A stretch of 9,934 bases of DNA from UBA4644 sp034933145 (GTDB taxonomy: Bacteria > Bacillota > Clostridia > Oscillospirales > Butyricicoccaceae): NCBI GenBank assembly GCA_034933145.1, contig JAYFOA010000064.1, positions 1 through 9,934 on the forward strand. Reading direction: 5' to 3'. The notes beneath the pieces are model-generated. The model made no database searches and was not told the origin of the DNA. It saw only the letters and a list, made by a program, of their open reading frames with translations. The stretch's first letter is position 1; the number at the start of each line of letters is the position of its first letter. The position numbers and the translations under genes are program-made. Shown in pieces: positions 1 to 6,711 of the stretch.

Positions 1-1273
1 CGATTCTCTTTTCGCGTTCTTTGGTGATCATTTTTCGGTCTGTATACGGATTCAGAGTTGTGGCGTCCTTCACGGGAACATCGTCCTGAGTCCGTTCCAG
101 AGCGTGTCCCAGCTGTGCCACATTGCCCAGAGCACCAGCAAGATCACCGGGATCAGCAGGCACGCCGGGCTGATATGTGGAATGTGCAGATGCAGCCGTG
201 GAAGAGAGATACGCCGTTCTCTCCGCTTCCCAGCCTGTTGCAGCATCTCCCGCACCGCCGCCACATCCCGCGCCAGCGTCGCGATCTGCTCCTGGGTCGG
301 GTACGTTCTCGGTCTCTGCGAAAGCTCCCGTACAAGCGCCGCCTGCGCAGCCACGCGGCGCTCCATCGAGGCCAGCGTACTCATCAGTTCTGTCCACTCC
401 GCATGTGTCGGATGCGGCTCCGGCAGGGCCGGTGGTGCTGACTCTTGCCGCATCATCGAACCCCGCGGATAATTCAGCCGCTTCAACTCCTCCATGGACA
501 ATTCTCGCTCGGATTCGGAACTCAAGCTCCATCGCCTCCTTTAAATATCGTTCGTCGTGCAGCCGGTCGTCCCGGCATTTCATCTCACCAGGGGTTGTGT
601 AAGTGATGTTTTTTCTGGAATCCTGCCAGCGGACATCGTAGCCCTCGGTGCGCATCAGGGTGATGAACTCCTCGCGGGTTCTGGCGTAGCGCATGCACTC
701 GTCGATGGTGTCCATGAGCCGGAACTTCCAGCTTTTGCCCCGCGCGGCGGCATGGTACTCCGCCGTGGACATGGACTTCACTTTTTTCTTTTTCTGGCCT
801 TTCTGAAACACCGGCAGGCTGAACATCTCGCACACCTGATCGTTGCGCTGCCTGAGCTCGACCAGCTCCGGCTCGCTGATATGGAGCTTCCGCCCGTCTT
901 CCAGTGAGACGCTGTTGATGATAAAGTGCGAGTGGACATGGCCGCGATCGGTATGGGTGCAGACCAGCACCTCACGGCCCTCAAAATACTTACCAAGCTC
1001 CATTGCCGCCGCGTGCGCCGTAACCGGATCGACGTCGGCCCCCTTGGGGAAAGACTGCACCATGTGAAAAAACAGGGTTTTGTCATCCTTGTGGTAGAGC
1101 AGCTTGGTGCTGAGAAAATCGTCATAGACGCTTTCCGGCCGGCAGTTGATTCCGCTGACCAGAGACTGCCCCTGCCACAGCGTTTTTTCCTCCCGCTTTG
1201 TGTACGCCATGACCGCCGCCATGCAGGGACGGTTCTGCCCCTTGGGGTAATTCGTAAAGCTGATGATGGCTAT
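1..1273 (-). CDS. MOBP-type relaxase/mobilization nuclease, C-terminus cut by window edge
   Basis: Relaxase that would nick oriT and pilot the transferred strand. The frame is open from 1273 to the left edge (424 codons seen, no stop), so the gene is partial. Counting from codon 1 at 1273, the N-terminal domain has a candidate catalytic Tyr24 in AVMAYTKREEKT. It also has a metal-binding His cluster in HTDRGHVHSHFIIN (H107, D109, H112, H114, H116), followed by conserved-looking LEDGRKLHIS and a KGQKKKK patch near residue 150. From about residue 250 the composition changes to a Gly/Ala/Asp-rich tail, where another gene overlaps; the end (AQLGHALERTQDDVPVKDATTL) looks structured again. The start is unusual. 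GGGAGG sits 8-9 nt before an ATA codon (1273-1271) that overlaps the mobC TAG stop as ATAG. The only standard in-frame start nearby is GTG at 1282, with almost no spacing to that site. The relaxase assignment is firm; the MOBP subclass and exact start are inferred. Confidence 0.9.
   Translation of the reverse strand, partial: MAIISFTNYPKGQNRPCMAAVMAYTKREEKTLWQGQSLVSGINCRPESVYDDFLSTKLLYHKDDKTLFFHMVQSFPKGADVDPVTAHAAAMELGKYFEGREVLVCTHTDRGHVHSHFIINSVSLEDGRKLHISEPELVELRQRNDQVCEMFSLPVFQKGQKKKKVKSMSTAEYHAAARGKSWKFRLMDTIDECMRYARTREEFITLMRTEGYDVRWQDSRKNITYTTPGEMKCRDDRLHDERYLKEAMELEFRIRARIVHGGVEAAELSAGFDDAARVSTTGPAGAASDTCGVDRTDEYAGLDGAPRGCAGGACTGAFAETENVPDPGADRDAGAGCGGGAGDAATGWEAERTAYLSSTAASAHSTYQPGVPADPGDLAGALGNVAQLGHALERTQDDVPVKDATTLNPYTDRKMITKEREKRI
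70..525 (-). CDS. Nested coiled-coil/membrane protein inside the relaxase 3' end
   Basis: A 151-codon frame lying wholly inside the relaxase gene, shifted +1 (relaxase residues about 250-401). It opens with TTG at 525, preceded by AAAGGAGG with a 9-nt spacer, a near-perfect ribosome site in the right place. The predicted protein has a charged N-terminus (about 1-30) and a Pro-rich linker (30-40). Helical, coiled-coil-like stretches follow at about 42-70 and 76-100, then a basic patch (KRRERR, 100-105) and one hydrophobic helix at about 119-138 (ACLLIPVILLVLWAMW). A short Trp-containing tail ends at a stop at 70. I do not recognise a family. The layout resembles the small mobilization proteins encoded inside relaxase genes of ColE1 (mbeB, mbeD) and RSF1010 (mobB, membrane-associated), so a role in anchoring the relaxosome at the membrane is plausible but inferred. 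Across this stretch the relaxase frame is the low-complexity one, suggesting the nested frame is under at least equal selection. Confidence 0.65.
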   Translation of the reverse strand: MSSESERELSMEELKRLNYPRGSMMRQESAPPALPEPHPTHAEWTELMSTLASMERRVAAQAALVRELSQRPRTYPTQEQIATLARDVAAVREMLQQAGKRRERRISLPRLHLHIPHISPACLLIPVILLVLWAMWHSWDTLWNGLRTMFP

Positions 1274-1584
1274 TTCGTCCACCTCCCTCGCTCGGCAATC
1301 TCCCGCAACGTCTCGCTGATCGCTTTCAGCTCTTTGGCGGTTTCACCAAGATTGGAAACCGAAACTCTGCCCATGTTGGCCAGCACCGTGAGCTGATTGA
1401 GGTTGTTGCCGATGGCGCGCTGCTGTTTCAGCACTTCCTTCAGATCCTCCACGACTACCACCTGTCTGCCGAGGCAGCAGCGGGTGACGTAGTCGCTCTG
1501 GGAAAGCCGCGCCTGTTTTGCTTTTCGCTTAATGGTATCCAGATCGCCGGACGCGATCCGGATGCTGAAAGTGGTATCTTTCAT
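1270..1584 (-). CDS. mobC: MobC-like relaxosome accessory protein
   Basis: A 104-residue DNA-binding relaxosome protein of the bacterial MobC type, which helps the relaxase recognise and open oriT. The N-terminus has a ribbon-helix-helix pattern: a TFSIRIA strand, then helices through DLDTIKRKAKQARLSQSDYVTRCCLGR (described here as residues 5-40). The C-terminal half contains the family's typical GNNLNQLTVLANMG segment (about 59-72) and a final amphipathic helix. Start ATG 1584 has GGAGGAGC just upstream. The stop TAG (1272-1270) overlaps the apparent relaxase start, so the two are probably translationally coupled. The oriT candidate lies directly upstream of this gene, the usual place in small mobilizable elements. 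Confidence 0.88.
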   Translation of the reverse strand: MKDTTFSIRIASGDLDTIKRKAKQARLSQSDYVTRCCLGRQVVVVEDLKEVLKQQRAIGNNLNQLTVLANMGRVSVSNLGETAKELKAISETLREIAERGRWTK

Positions 1585-1606
1585 ACGCTCCTCCGTTCTA
1601 CCGGGT

Positions 1607-1701
1607 GTGGGGCAGGGCCCCGCAAACTGGACGTTTGGCGGGGCGGCGGCTGTGGCCGACGTCCAGACAAACGCGATGCTGGCTCCCTCCGAAAGGAGGG
1701 A
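1607..1701. other. Candidate oriT: stacked inverted repeats between ATPase gene and mobC
   Basis: This is the largest non-coding gap in the mobilization module (1585-1718), and it is dense in inverted repeats. GCCCCGCAAAC (1617-1627) pairs with GTTTGGCGGGGC (1633-1644): 11 bp with one bulged G and a 5-nt loop TGGAC. An alternative hairpin, GGGGC-AGG-GCCCC (1609-1621), competes for the same left arm. CTGGACGT (1627-1634) also matches ACGTCCAG (1659-1666). A third hairpin, TCCCTCC-GAAA-GGAGGGA, sits at 1684-1701. None is followed by a U-run in either direction, so simple terminators are unlikely. Position next to mobC and the relaxase fits an origin of transfer; the nic site cannot be placed by eye. 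Confidence 0.45.
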
Positions 1702-1718
1702 AATCCCACGCCGGGCAC

Positions 1719-2822
1719 CTACGCCTCCGCCCGTGACAGGTGTGACGGCTGTGACGGCAAATTCAGTACTGGCCCTGTATCGGTTTTCCCGTCATTCCCG
1801 TCACTGCCGTCACTGGCAAGAGCCAGACGCAGCTCCCGGCGGTCGCGGGTGCGGTGGGCTTCAAACATGATTCCGCGTGCCGCCAGCTCGTCCCGGCAGC
1901 GGATCAGCCGCTTGGTCAGTGCGGCGGGGACGAGAGGTTTGCCGCTCCGTTTCTCCAACACCTCCGCCAGCTCCGTGGCTGTGCCGGTGAACGATTTGCG
2001 CTCGCCGAGAAATTCAGAGAGAAAAATAATGAGCTTATCCTGCGGCTGCGGCTCCGTGGTGACGCTGTCCGAGAGCAACTTCCAGATGTGCGTTTCGGTA
2101 TCAAACTCCAGCGTCAGCTCCCGGTACTCGATGTCCCGCCCGGTGCAGTAAAGTGTCGCGGTGCTGCCGCCGCGCTTGTCCTTGCGGAGGACAAAGTTGG
2201 AGTCCGTCGCGCCGCTGATGCCTGTGGTGCCGGAGATCATGTTCATGGGATCGTCGTCGTTCATCTTCCGCAGGTGGTGGATGAGCAGGATAGCGATGCG
2301 GTGCCTGTCCGCCAGCTCCTTCAGGATGCCGAGGCCCCGGTAGTCGCTGGCGTAGGGGTTCACGTCGTTCGCAATACTGCGGATGCGCTGGAGCGTGTCG
2401 ATGACAATGAGCGCGGTGCCGGGGTGCTCTGTGAGGAAGCGCTCGATCTGCTGCTCCAGACCGTAGCGTAGCTTTTCCGACATTGTGGAAAAGAATAGGT
2501 TGTCCGGTGCTTCGTCTGTGATATCCAGCAGCCGGTTTTGGATGCGGGAATAGCTGTCCTCCAGACAGAGGTAGAGCACGTCGCCCCGCACAGATGGAAA
2601 CTCCCACACGGTTTCGCCTTTGGCAACGCACAGGCACAGCCAGAGCGCCAGCCACGATTTCCCCACCTTCGGCGCGCCGGCGAGGATGTGCAGTCCCTGG
2701 GGCAGAAGCCCGCCGATGGTGAAGCGGATCGGCGGCAGCGGCGTAGTCATCAAGGTTTCGCCGTCTATGGCGTTCAGGCTGTGTCGATTCACAGCGTCCA
2801 CAGGTTCTTTGGCAATTGACAT
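1719..2822 (-). CDS. AAA_25/RepA-like P-loop ATPase (putative replicative helicase)
   Basis: A 367-residue RecA-fold ATPase of the AAA_25/RepA type, the hexameric helicase-like class found in small plasmids and integrative elements. Walker A is GAPKVGKS (49-56). Walker B is ALIVID (137-142), with LLIHHLRK (179-186) and the GTTGISGATDSNFVLRK segment (198-214) in the sensor positions. A C-terminal region (about 260-335) looks like a small helical, possibly winged-helix domain. The last 30 residues are repetitive (SDG SDG NDG, then LPS QPS HLS). Start ATG 2822 has GGAAGGA 7 nt upstream. It is the first gene of the mobilization operon. In such elements the protein most likely supports replication of the excised circle or plasmid; I see no separate Rep initiator in the window. 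The ATPase call is firm, the replication role inferred. Confidence 0.85.
   Translation of the reverse strand: MSIAKEPVDAVNRHSLNAIDGETLMTTPLPPIRFTIGGLLPQGLHILAGAPKVGKSWLALWLCLCVAKGETVWEFPSVRGDVLYLCLEDSYSRIQNRLLDITDEAPDNLFFSTMSEKLRYGLEQQIERFLTEHPGTALIVIDTLQRIRSIANDVNPYASDYRGLGILKELADRHRIAILLIHHLRKMNDDDPMNMISGTTGISGATDSNFVLRKDKRGGSTATLYCTGRDIEYRELTLEFDTETHIWKLLSDSVTTEPQPQDKLIIFLSEFLGERKSFTGTATELAEVLEKRSGKPLVPAALTKRLIRCRDELAARGIMFEAHRTRDRRELRLALASDGSDGNDGKTDTGPVLNLPSQPSHLSRAEA
1733..1814. repeat. Two mirrored 3 x 9-bp repeat arrays in the ATPase 3' end
   Basis: GTGACAGGT, GTGACGGCT and GTGACGGCA stand head to tail at 1733-1759. After 28 bp, CCCGTCATT, CCCGTCACT and GCCGTCACT follow at 1788-1814. 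The second array is the reverse complement theme of the first (GTGACGGC versus GCCGTCAC), so the arms could pair. They encode the repetitive protein tail. Function is unknown; expansion by slippage or protein-binding repeats are both possible. Confidence 0.6.
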
Positions 2823-2845
2823 TTTTGATCCTTCCTTTCTTTGAG

Positions 2846-2874
2846 AATTGAGAGACTCTTGGTTCTATCGTCAA
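2846..2874 (-). promoter_or_regulatory. Possible promoter of the mobilization operon
   Basis: On the minus strand TTGACG (2874-2869) is a good -35 box; 17 nt later TCAATT (2851-2846) is only a poor -10 box. It lies 24 bp before the ATPase start codon. The match is weak, and a regulated or different start site is possible. Confidence 0.3.
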
Positions 2875-2891
2875 TGTAGCAACTTTGCCTC

Positions 2892-2943
2892 TTGCTGTCG
2901 CCGTTTGAGCGTGATAAGATATAACAGATAAAAATAATTTATC
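2892..2943 (+). promoter_or_regulatory. Promoter candidate and inverted repeat upstream of the zinc-finger gene
   Basis: TTGCTG (2892-2897), a 17-nt spacer and TAAGAT (2915-2920) form a moderate sigma-A-like promoter. Just downstream, GATAAA-AATAA-TTTATC (2927-2943) is a perfect 6-bp inverted repeat in an AT-rich leader, placed where an operator would act. The gap is shared by two divergent genes, so one site could influence both. Confidence 0.4.
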
Positions 2944-2964
2944 GTATATAGCTTGGAGGGACAC

Positions 2965-4038
2965 ATGGACAGACCGAAATCGACCGCCGATGAGTTCGCG
3001 GCACCACTCACGCTCTCGCTGGAGGAGAACAGCTGCATCTTTACAATCAAGTGGCGGGACGCGCCGGGAATGCTGGTGGAGAAATTTGAGTCCCCGCAGG
3101 AGCTGCTGACGGTATTCCTCAACGGGGATTATCTTCGGCTGATTACCACAAGGGATCTGCTCAATATGGAGATGACGGACGCTCCGCAGTTTTACGAGTG
3201 GCTGACCACTTTTGACCGGGAGCGGGTCATGGCTCTGATTGGACAGCTCTATTTTTCCGGGTCTGCCGACGTGAACGCGTTGCCACCGAGCCAGCGGCTG
3301 CGGGTATATCTCACCTTCGACCGAACACTTTTCTCCGTGGAAGCGCGGGAGCAGGAGTACTCCTGCTTTTGGAAGGTACTGCACAATCATGCTCTCGCGG
3401 ACGAAGCCTTCGGGAAATATTCCGGGCAAAATAAGCGCCGGAATACGGGTACACGGCTTAAGGCCGATTTTGAAGCGGCCGGTAAACCGGCAAGGGAATA
3501 TGATCTCAAGATTCCACGCGGAACTATGGCCCGCTTTGAGGAGCCGCAGGAGCTGGTGATGTATCTGCTGCGGGACACGATTCTATTGGATAAGCACATT
3601 AAAAAATGCGAATTCTGCGACCGGTTTTTCATTCCACGGCGCAGCACCAGGCAATACTGTTCACCGGCGTGCGCCAGCAAGCAGCGGAACCTTGACGGCT
3701 TCTGTGGCGAGAAAGAGGTCAGCGCGGCGTACAAACGCATCGTCGCCAATCTCACTGCCAAGGATAAAAAGCAAAAAGAACTCCGCCGCCAGTATTGTCT
3801 GGACGGCGGAGACGTGGTGAAGCCACGCGAGGTGCTGCGGCAGTTTTATGACGAGAACTATACCCATCAGGAGCAATTCCGCTCGGCGTGGGAGGCGCTG
3901 AATAAGGCGGAGAGAAAAAGCTGGGCGGATCGCCAGAAGTACGAACAGGCCAAAGCGGATTATCTTTCCTGGCTGGACAGTCGGCTCAGCTATGCCAAGC
4001 GGATTCATATCGATCAGGACAGCTATTTGGAAGAGTAA
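2965..4038 (+). CDS. DUF6076-like protein with CxxC/CxxxC zinc knuckle
   Basis: A 357-residue cytosolic protein with no signal peptide or membrane helix. I chose ATG 2965 because GGAGGG lies 4 nt upstream; a TTG start at 2953 would overlap that ribosome site. The clearest motif is a four-cysteine zinc knuckle, C215-x2-C218-x13-C232-x3-C236 (CEFCDRFF ... QYCSPAC), embedded in basic residues and similar in spacing to CGNR-type fingers. The N-terminal 200 residues show no motif I recognise. The C-terminal about 100 residues are charged and helical (KKQKELRR; ALNKAERKSWADRQKYEQAKADY). Proteins of this layout are common in clostridial accessory DNA and are annotated only as DUF6076; the family name is from memory and not checked. 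Divergent placement from the mobilization operon suggests an element-encoded DNA- or RNA-binding protein, but the function is unknown. Confidence 0.7.
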   Translation: MDRPKSTADEFAAPLTLSLEENSCIFTIKWRDAPGMLVEKFESPQELLTVFLNGDYLRLITTRDLLNMEMTDAPQFYEWLTTFDRERVMALIGQLYFSGSADVNALPPSQRLRVYLTFDRTLFSVEAREQEYSCFWKVLHNHALADEAFGKYSGQNKRRNTGTRLKADFEAAGKPAREYDLKIPRGTMARFEEPQELVMYLLRDTILLDKHIKKCEFCDRFFIPRRSTRQYCSPACASKQRNLDGFCGEKEVSAAYKRIVANLTAKDKKQKELRRQYCLDGGDVVKPREVLRQFYDENYTHQEQFRSAWEALNKAERKSWADRQKYEQAKADYLSWLDSRLSYAKRIHIDQDSYLEE

Positions 4039-4101
4039 CTGGAGCATTTCTATAGCAGGCGTTGCGCTTTTATATACCAATAAGTAAATATACTCGGTTA
4101 G

Positions 4102-5580
4102 CTACTGCCATTTCAATTTTTGCTTGAGCATTGTAATCCCGGAGTATGCTCCGATCAGCACAATGAAAATTTCCAGACGTCCAAGTATCATACCGAACAT
4201 TTCTACGATCAGCGTCGCCGCGCCGGTAACGGGTGTGGTAAGGCCGATGGACAGCCCCACAGTTCCCAGTGCTGACGCGAACTCAAACATTGCTTCAGTC
4301 AGTGAACAACTGGCAGTTACTGTGAGGAGTAATGCGCCAAGGATAAAAAGGCTGAGATAACATGCCACAAAGCCGGTTGTATCCATCGCCAATGTTGCGT
4401 CAATAGGAGTTTTCCCCTGTGCTCTGATGTAATAGGGCGCTTCTACGCTTCTGGGCGGCAAGAGCCGTTTCCGTATGTTCTGCATGGTAATACGCAGCAT
4501 GAGGTAAACACGAGAAATTTTGATGCCGCCGGCTGTCGATCCAATCCCGCCGCCAACGAGCATCATCAAAATCAAAATGCCGATTGCAAGCGGAGGCCAA
4601 GATGTGTAGCTCATACTGGAATACCCCGTTGTGGAAAGTGCCGACGAAACATCAAACAAGGCTCGACGGAATCCTTCACCAAGTCCCATATCAAGCCCGC
4701 TGATCAGTGAAAGTGCGGTCACTGGGACAAAGATCAGGAGCAGAAGGAACATAAATTTTACTTCGCTGACTCGCATGACCTGCCGCCACTTTTTCCTTGT
4801 CAGCAGAAGCAGAACGGCAAAGTTTGTTGTGCCGATCAGCATCAGAACGATTGTTATGACCTCAATCGGAAAGCTGTTATATTCTCCGATACTGTTCAGC
4901 TTCGTTGAAAAGCCGCCAGTTGACAGCGCGCACATTGTATGGTTTATCGCATCAAACAAGCCCATCCCAGCAATTACGTAAGCCGCCGTACCGACAAAAA
5001 GAAAGCCGTTATACATCAGGCAAATTGTCTGCGCCGTTTTTTTCAGGTTGGGCATAAGCTTATCGGGATGACATTCCGCATTGTACAGATTCATGGACTG
5101 CTTATCCTGAACCAGCATGACCATCATCATCACAAAGCCCAGGCCACCGCAGAATTGCATAAAGCTCCGGTGAAATAGGAAGACGTGCGGGGTTACCGAT
5201 ACGTCCATCACGGAAAGGCCGGTAGTCGTCCATCCGCTGACCGCTTCAAACAGCGCCTGTGCAAATGTGAGCTGTCCACTAATGACAAAAGGGAGAGCTC
5301 CAATCAGGACACCCCAGCCCCATGCAAAAAGGACGGTCAGGCTGCCGCGCTGCATGGAAGAGCGCCATTCAAATTTTGAGTCATCTTTTCTCCCAAGCAA
5401 ACAGGCAATAACGCCTATTGCGACGGAACTAAGGGACGGAGTTATAAACGAAAGCGCATAAGACTTATCCTGGGGGTAAAACGGAAGAATGATCAGCGGC
5501 ACAGCTATAAGCAGGCCAATCAAAAGCATGAGTTTTCCGATATTACTGCGATTTGAAAAATTGCGAATCACGTTGTTCAC
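4102..5580 (-). CDS. trkH: TrkH/KtrB-family potassium channel subunit
   Basis: A 492-residue integral membrane K+ translocator. Four pore loops carry the selectivity-filter glycine motifs TTTG (118-121), STGG (220-223), STTG (316-319) and GTVG (439-442), each between hydrophobic helices, as in all TrkH/KtrB proteins. GSTAGGIK (347-354) contains the lysine of the intramembrane gating region. Length is normal for the family. It is the last gene of the TPR-trkA-trkA-trkH operon. GTG 5580 overlaps the preceding trkA stop (GTGA), implying translational coupling. A second GTG at 5571 has better spacing from AGGACGG and would shorten the protein by three residues. It should work with the two cytosolic TrkA proteins encoded just upstream, which gate it in response to nucleotides. 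No terminator is obvious in the 60 bp separating it from the convergent zinc-finger gene. Confidence 0.95.
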   Translation of the reverse strand: MNNVIRNFSNRSNIGKLMLLIGLLIAVPLIILPFYPQDKSYALSFITPSLSSVAIGVIACLLGRKDDSKFEWRSSMQRGSLTVLFAWGWGVLIGALPFVISGQLTFAQALFEAVSGWTTTGLSVMDVSVTPHVFLFHRSFMQFCGGLGFVMMMVMLVQDKQSMNLYNAECHPDKLMPNLKKTAQTICLMYNGFLFVGTAAYVIAGMGLFDAINHTMCALSTGGFSTKLNSIGEYNSFPIEVITIVLMLIGTTNFAVLLLLTRKKWRQVMRVSEVKFMFLLLLIFVPVTALSLISGLDMGLGEGFRRALFDVSSALSTTGYSSMSYTSWPPLAIGILILMMLVGGGIGSTAGGIKISRVYLMLRITMQNIRKRLLPPRSVEAPYYIRAQGKTPIDATLAMDTTGFVACYLSLFILGALLLTVTASCSLTEAMFEFASALGTVGLSIGLTTPVTGAATLIVEMFGMILGRLEIFIVLIGAYSGITMLKQKLKWQ

Positions 5581-6242
5581 CGTCCTGTCAATTCCTTAAT
5601 TGCTGCCATTTCCTGCTTGTCGGAAGAGATCAGAACAAGCATATCTCCGGCCAGAATACGGGTGTCACCTCTTGGCACCATGGTCGTATCGCCGCGGAGA
5701 ATGCAGCCGATAATGACTTGCTTCGGAAGATTGATTTCCCATAGCTTTTTCCCAACAGCCGGCGCGGTGCCGGGAATGGGAACCTCGGCGATGCTGACAC
5801 GTCCTTCCCCAATCGGAACCAAGGTGGCGATTTTGTCTACGAAAGCCTGCTGCTCAATAATGCCGGTAATGGCCGTAATCGCGCAGACGACGCTGTCTAT
5901 CCCCATCCTGTAAAAGAAGTCTGTCTTTTTCGGGTCCGTCAAAAGAGCGACGGTTTTCTTTACATGGAATCTCTTTTTGCAAAGCTCACAAATAACCAAA
6001 TTATCTTCGTCTTTTGAGGTCAGTGCAATCGCAATATCCGCGTCGCCCGTACTCGCGTCCTCCAGAACAAACGGTCTTGTGCCGTCTCCGTTAATAACGG
6101 TAAGCTTGTCGATCTCAGCCAGCTTCATACAATCCTCATATGTATCATTGATAACTGTAACCTGATATCCCCTTCTAATGAGCGAGTTTGCAAGGGATTT
6201 TGCCTTGCTTCTTCCTCCAACCAACAGTACCCTTGTTTTCAT
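5577..6242 (-). CDS. trkA: TrkA-family regulatory subunit (RCK_N + RCK_C), degenerate nucleotide site
   Basis: A 221-residue cytosolic TrkA/KtrA-type protein with one RCK_N Rossmann-like domain (about 1-135) and one RCK_C domain (about 140-221; the strand-rich part starting IGEGRVSIAEVPIPG and ending AGDMLVLISS). It would form part of the gating ring under TrkH. The N-terminal glycine loop is not the usual GxGxxG; it reads VGGRSKAKS (8-16). The acidic residue expected at the end of the second strand is Asn32 (VINDTY). Canonical NAD(H)/ATP binding in this subunit is therefore doubtful. ATG 6242 has AGGAGG 9 nt upstream inside the preceding gene, and ATGA overlaps that gene's stop. The downstream trkH start overlaps this stop. 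Its partner, encoded just before it, has the intact motif but lacks RCK_C. Confidence 0.9.
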   Translation of the reverse strand: MKTRVLLVGGRSKAKSLANSLIRRGYQVTVINDTYEDCMKLAEIDKLTVINGDGTRPFVLEDASTGDADIAIALTSKDEDNLVICELCKKRFHVKKTVALLTDPKKTDFFYRMGIDSVVCAITAITGIIEQQAFVDKIATLVPIGEGRVSIAEVPIPGTAPAVGKKLWEINLPKQVIIGCILRGDTTMVPRGDTRILAGDMLVLISSDKQEMAAIKELTGR

Positions 6243-6709
6243 TGCTTCTCCTCCTGGGAACTATCTTTTGACAAGCTGGTTTCTGCTAAAATCTTGTCGA
6301 TTTCTTTTGCGGATAACACAGCCGGACAAATGGTGTCAATCCCAAACTCGCGGTAAACGCATTCCCTTTCGGGATCATAAAGTCTGGCAATCACACGCTT
6401 TATCTGAAACAGTTCGCGGGCAATCTGTGCCACCATGATGTTTGCGTTATCGCTGTTGGAGACGGCGACAACGACGCTTGCTTTGCTGATCTGCGCTTCC
6501 TGCAAAACATCCAGATCCAGGGCATCACCTGTTATAGAAAGTCCTCCGAATGAGGGCGAAAGCTTGCGGAACGCATCTTTGCTTTTATCGATAATCAGAA
6601 CGTCTCCGCCCTCATCGGAAAGCGTGTTCGCGAGATTGGCTCCCAGTCTGCCGCAGCCGATCACGATTGTATAATTTTCATCCGCTTTTTTATCCATGAG
6701 TAATTCCAT
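6239..6709 (-). CDS. TrkA-N-only subunit (RCK_N without RCK_C)
   Basis: A 156-residue TrkA-type protein holding only the nucleotide-binding RCK_N domain. The motif GCGRLG (18-23, a good GxGxxG) and Asp41 at the end of the second strand (LIID) predict NAD(H) or adenine-nucleotide binding. ITGDALDLDVL and SNSDNANIMVAQIARELF are the other familiar RCK_N stretches. The protein stops soon after the domain with a charged tail (SLSKDSSQEEKQ), so it is about one domain shorter than a normal 220-residue TrkA. ATG 6709 is chosen because GGAGGG lies 7 nt upstream. A TTG at 6715 overlapping the previous stop (TTGA) is possible but sits too close to that site. Its stop overlaps the next trkA start (ATGA). 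It probably assembles with that protein into a mixed ring controlling TrkH. Confidence 0.88.
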   Translation of the reverse strand: MELLMDKKADENYTIVIGCGRLGANLANTLSDEGGDVLIIDKSKDAFRKLSPSFGGLSITGDALDLDVLQEAQISKASVVVAVSNSDNANIMVAQIARELFQIKRVIARLYDPERECVYREFGIDTICPAVLSAKEIDKILAETSLSKDSSQEEKQ

Positions 6710-6711
6710 AT

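Noticed and set aside
104..472. Plus-strand frame opposite the relaxase tail
   Set aside because: It has no SD or domain and is antisense to two better supported minus-strand frames.
1684..1701. TCCCTCC-GAAA-GGAGGGA hairpin as a terminator
   Set aside because: No U-tract follows on either strand, so it is treated as part of the oriT candidate.
1854..2471. A 205-codon plus-strand frame opposite the ATPase gene
   Set aside because: It is the antisense shadow of a clearly conserved P-loop ATPase in GC-rich DNA, with no ribosome site or motif.
2101..3429. A 442-codon minus-strand frame across the ATPase and zinc-finger genes
   Set aside because: It runs antisense to the zinc-finger gene and out of frame with the ATPase, crosses the intergenic gap, is Arg/His/Pro-rich shadow sequence and shows no domain.
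4042..4101. Possible terminator between the convergent zinc-finger gene and trkH
   Set aside because: AGC...GCTTTTAT gives only a 3-bp stem; no convincing hairpin exists on either strand.
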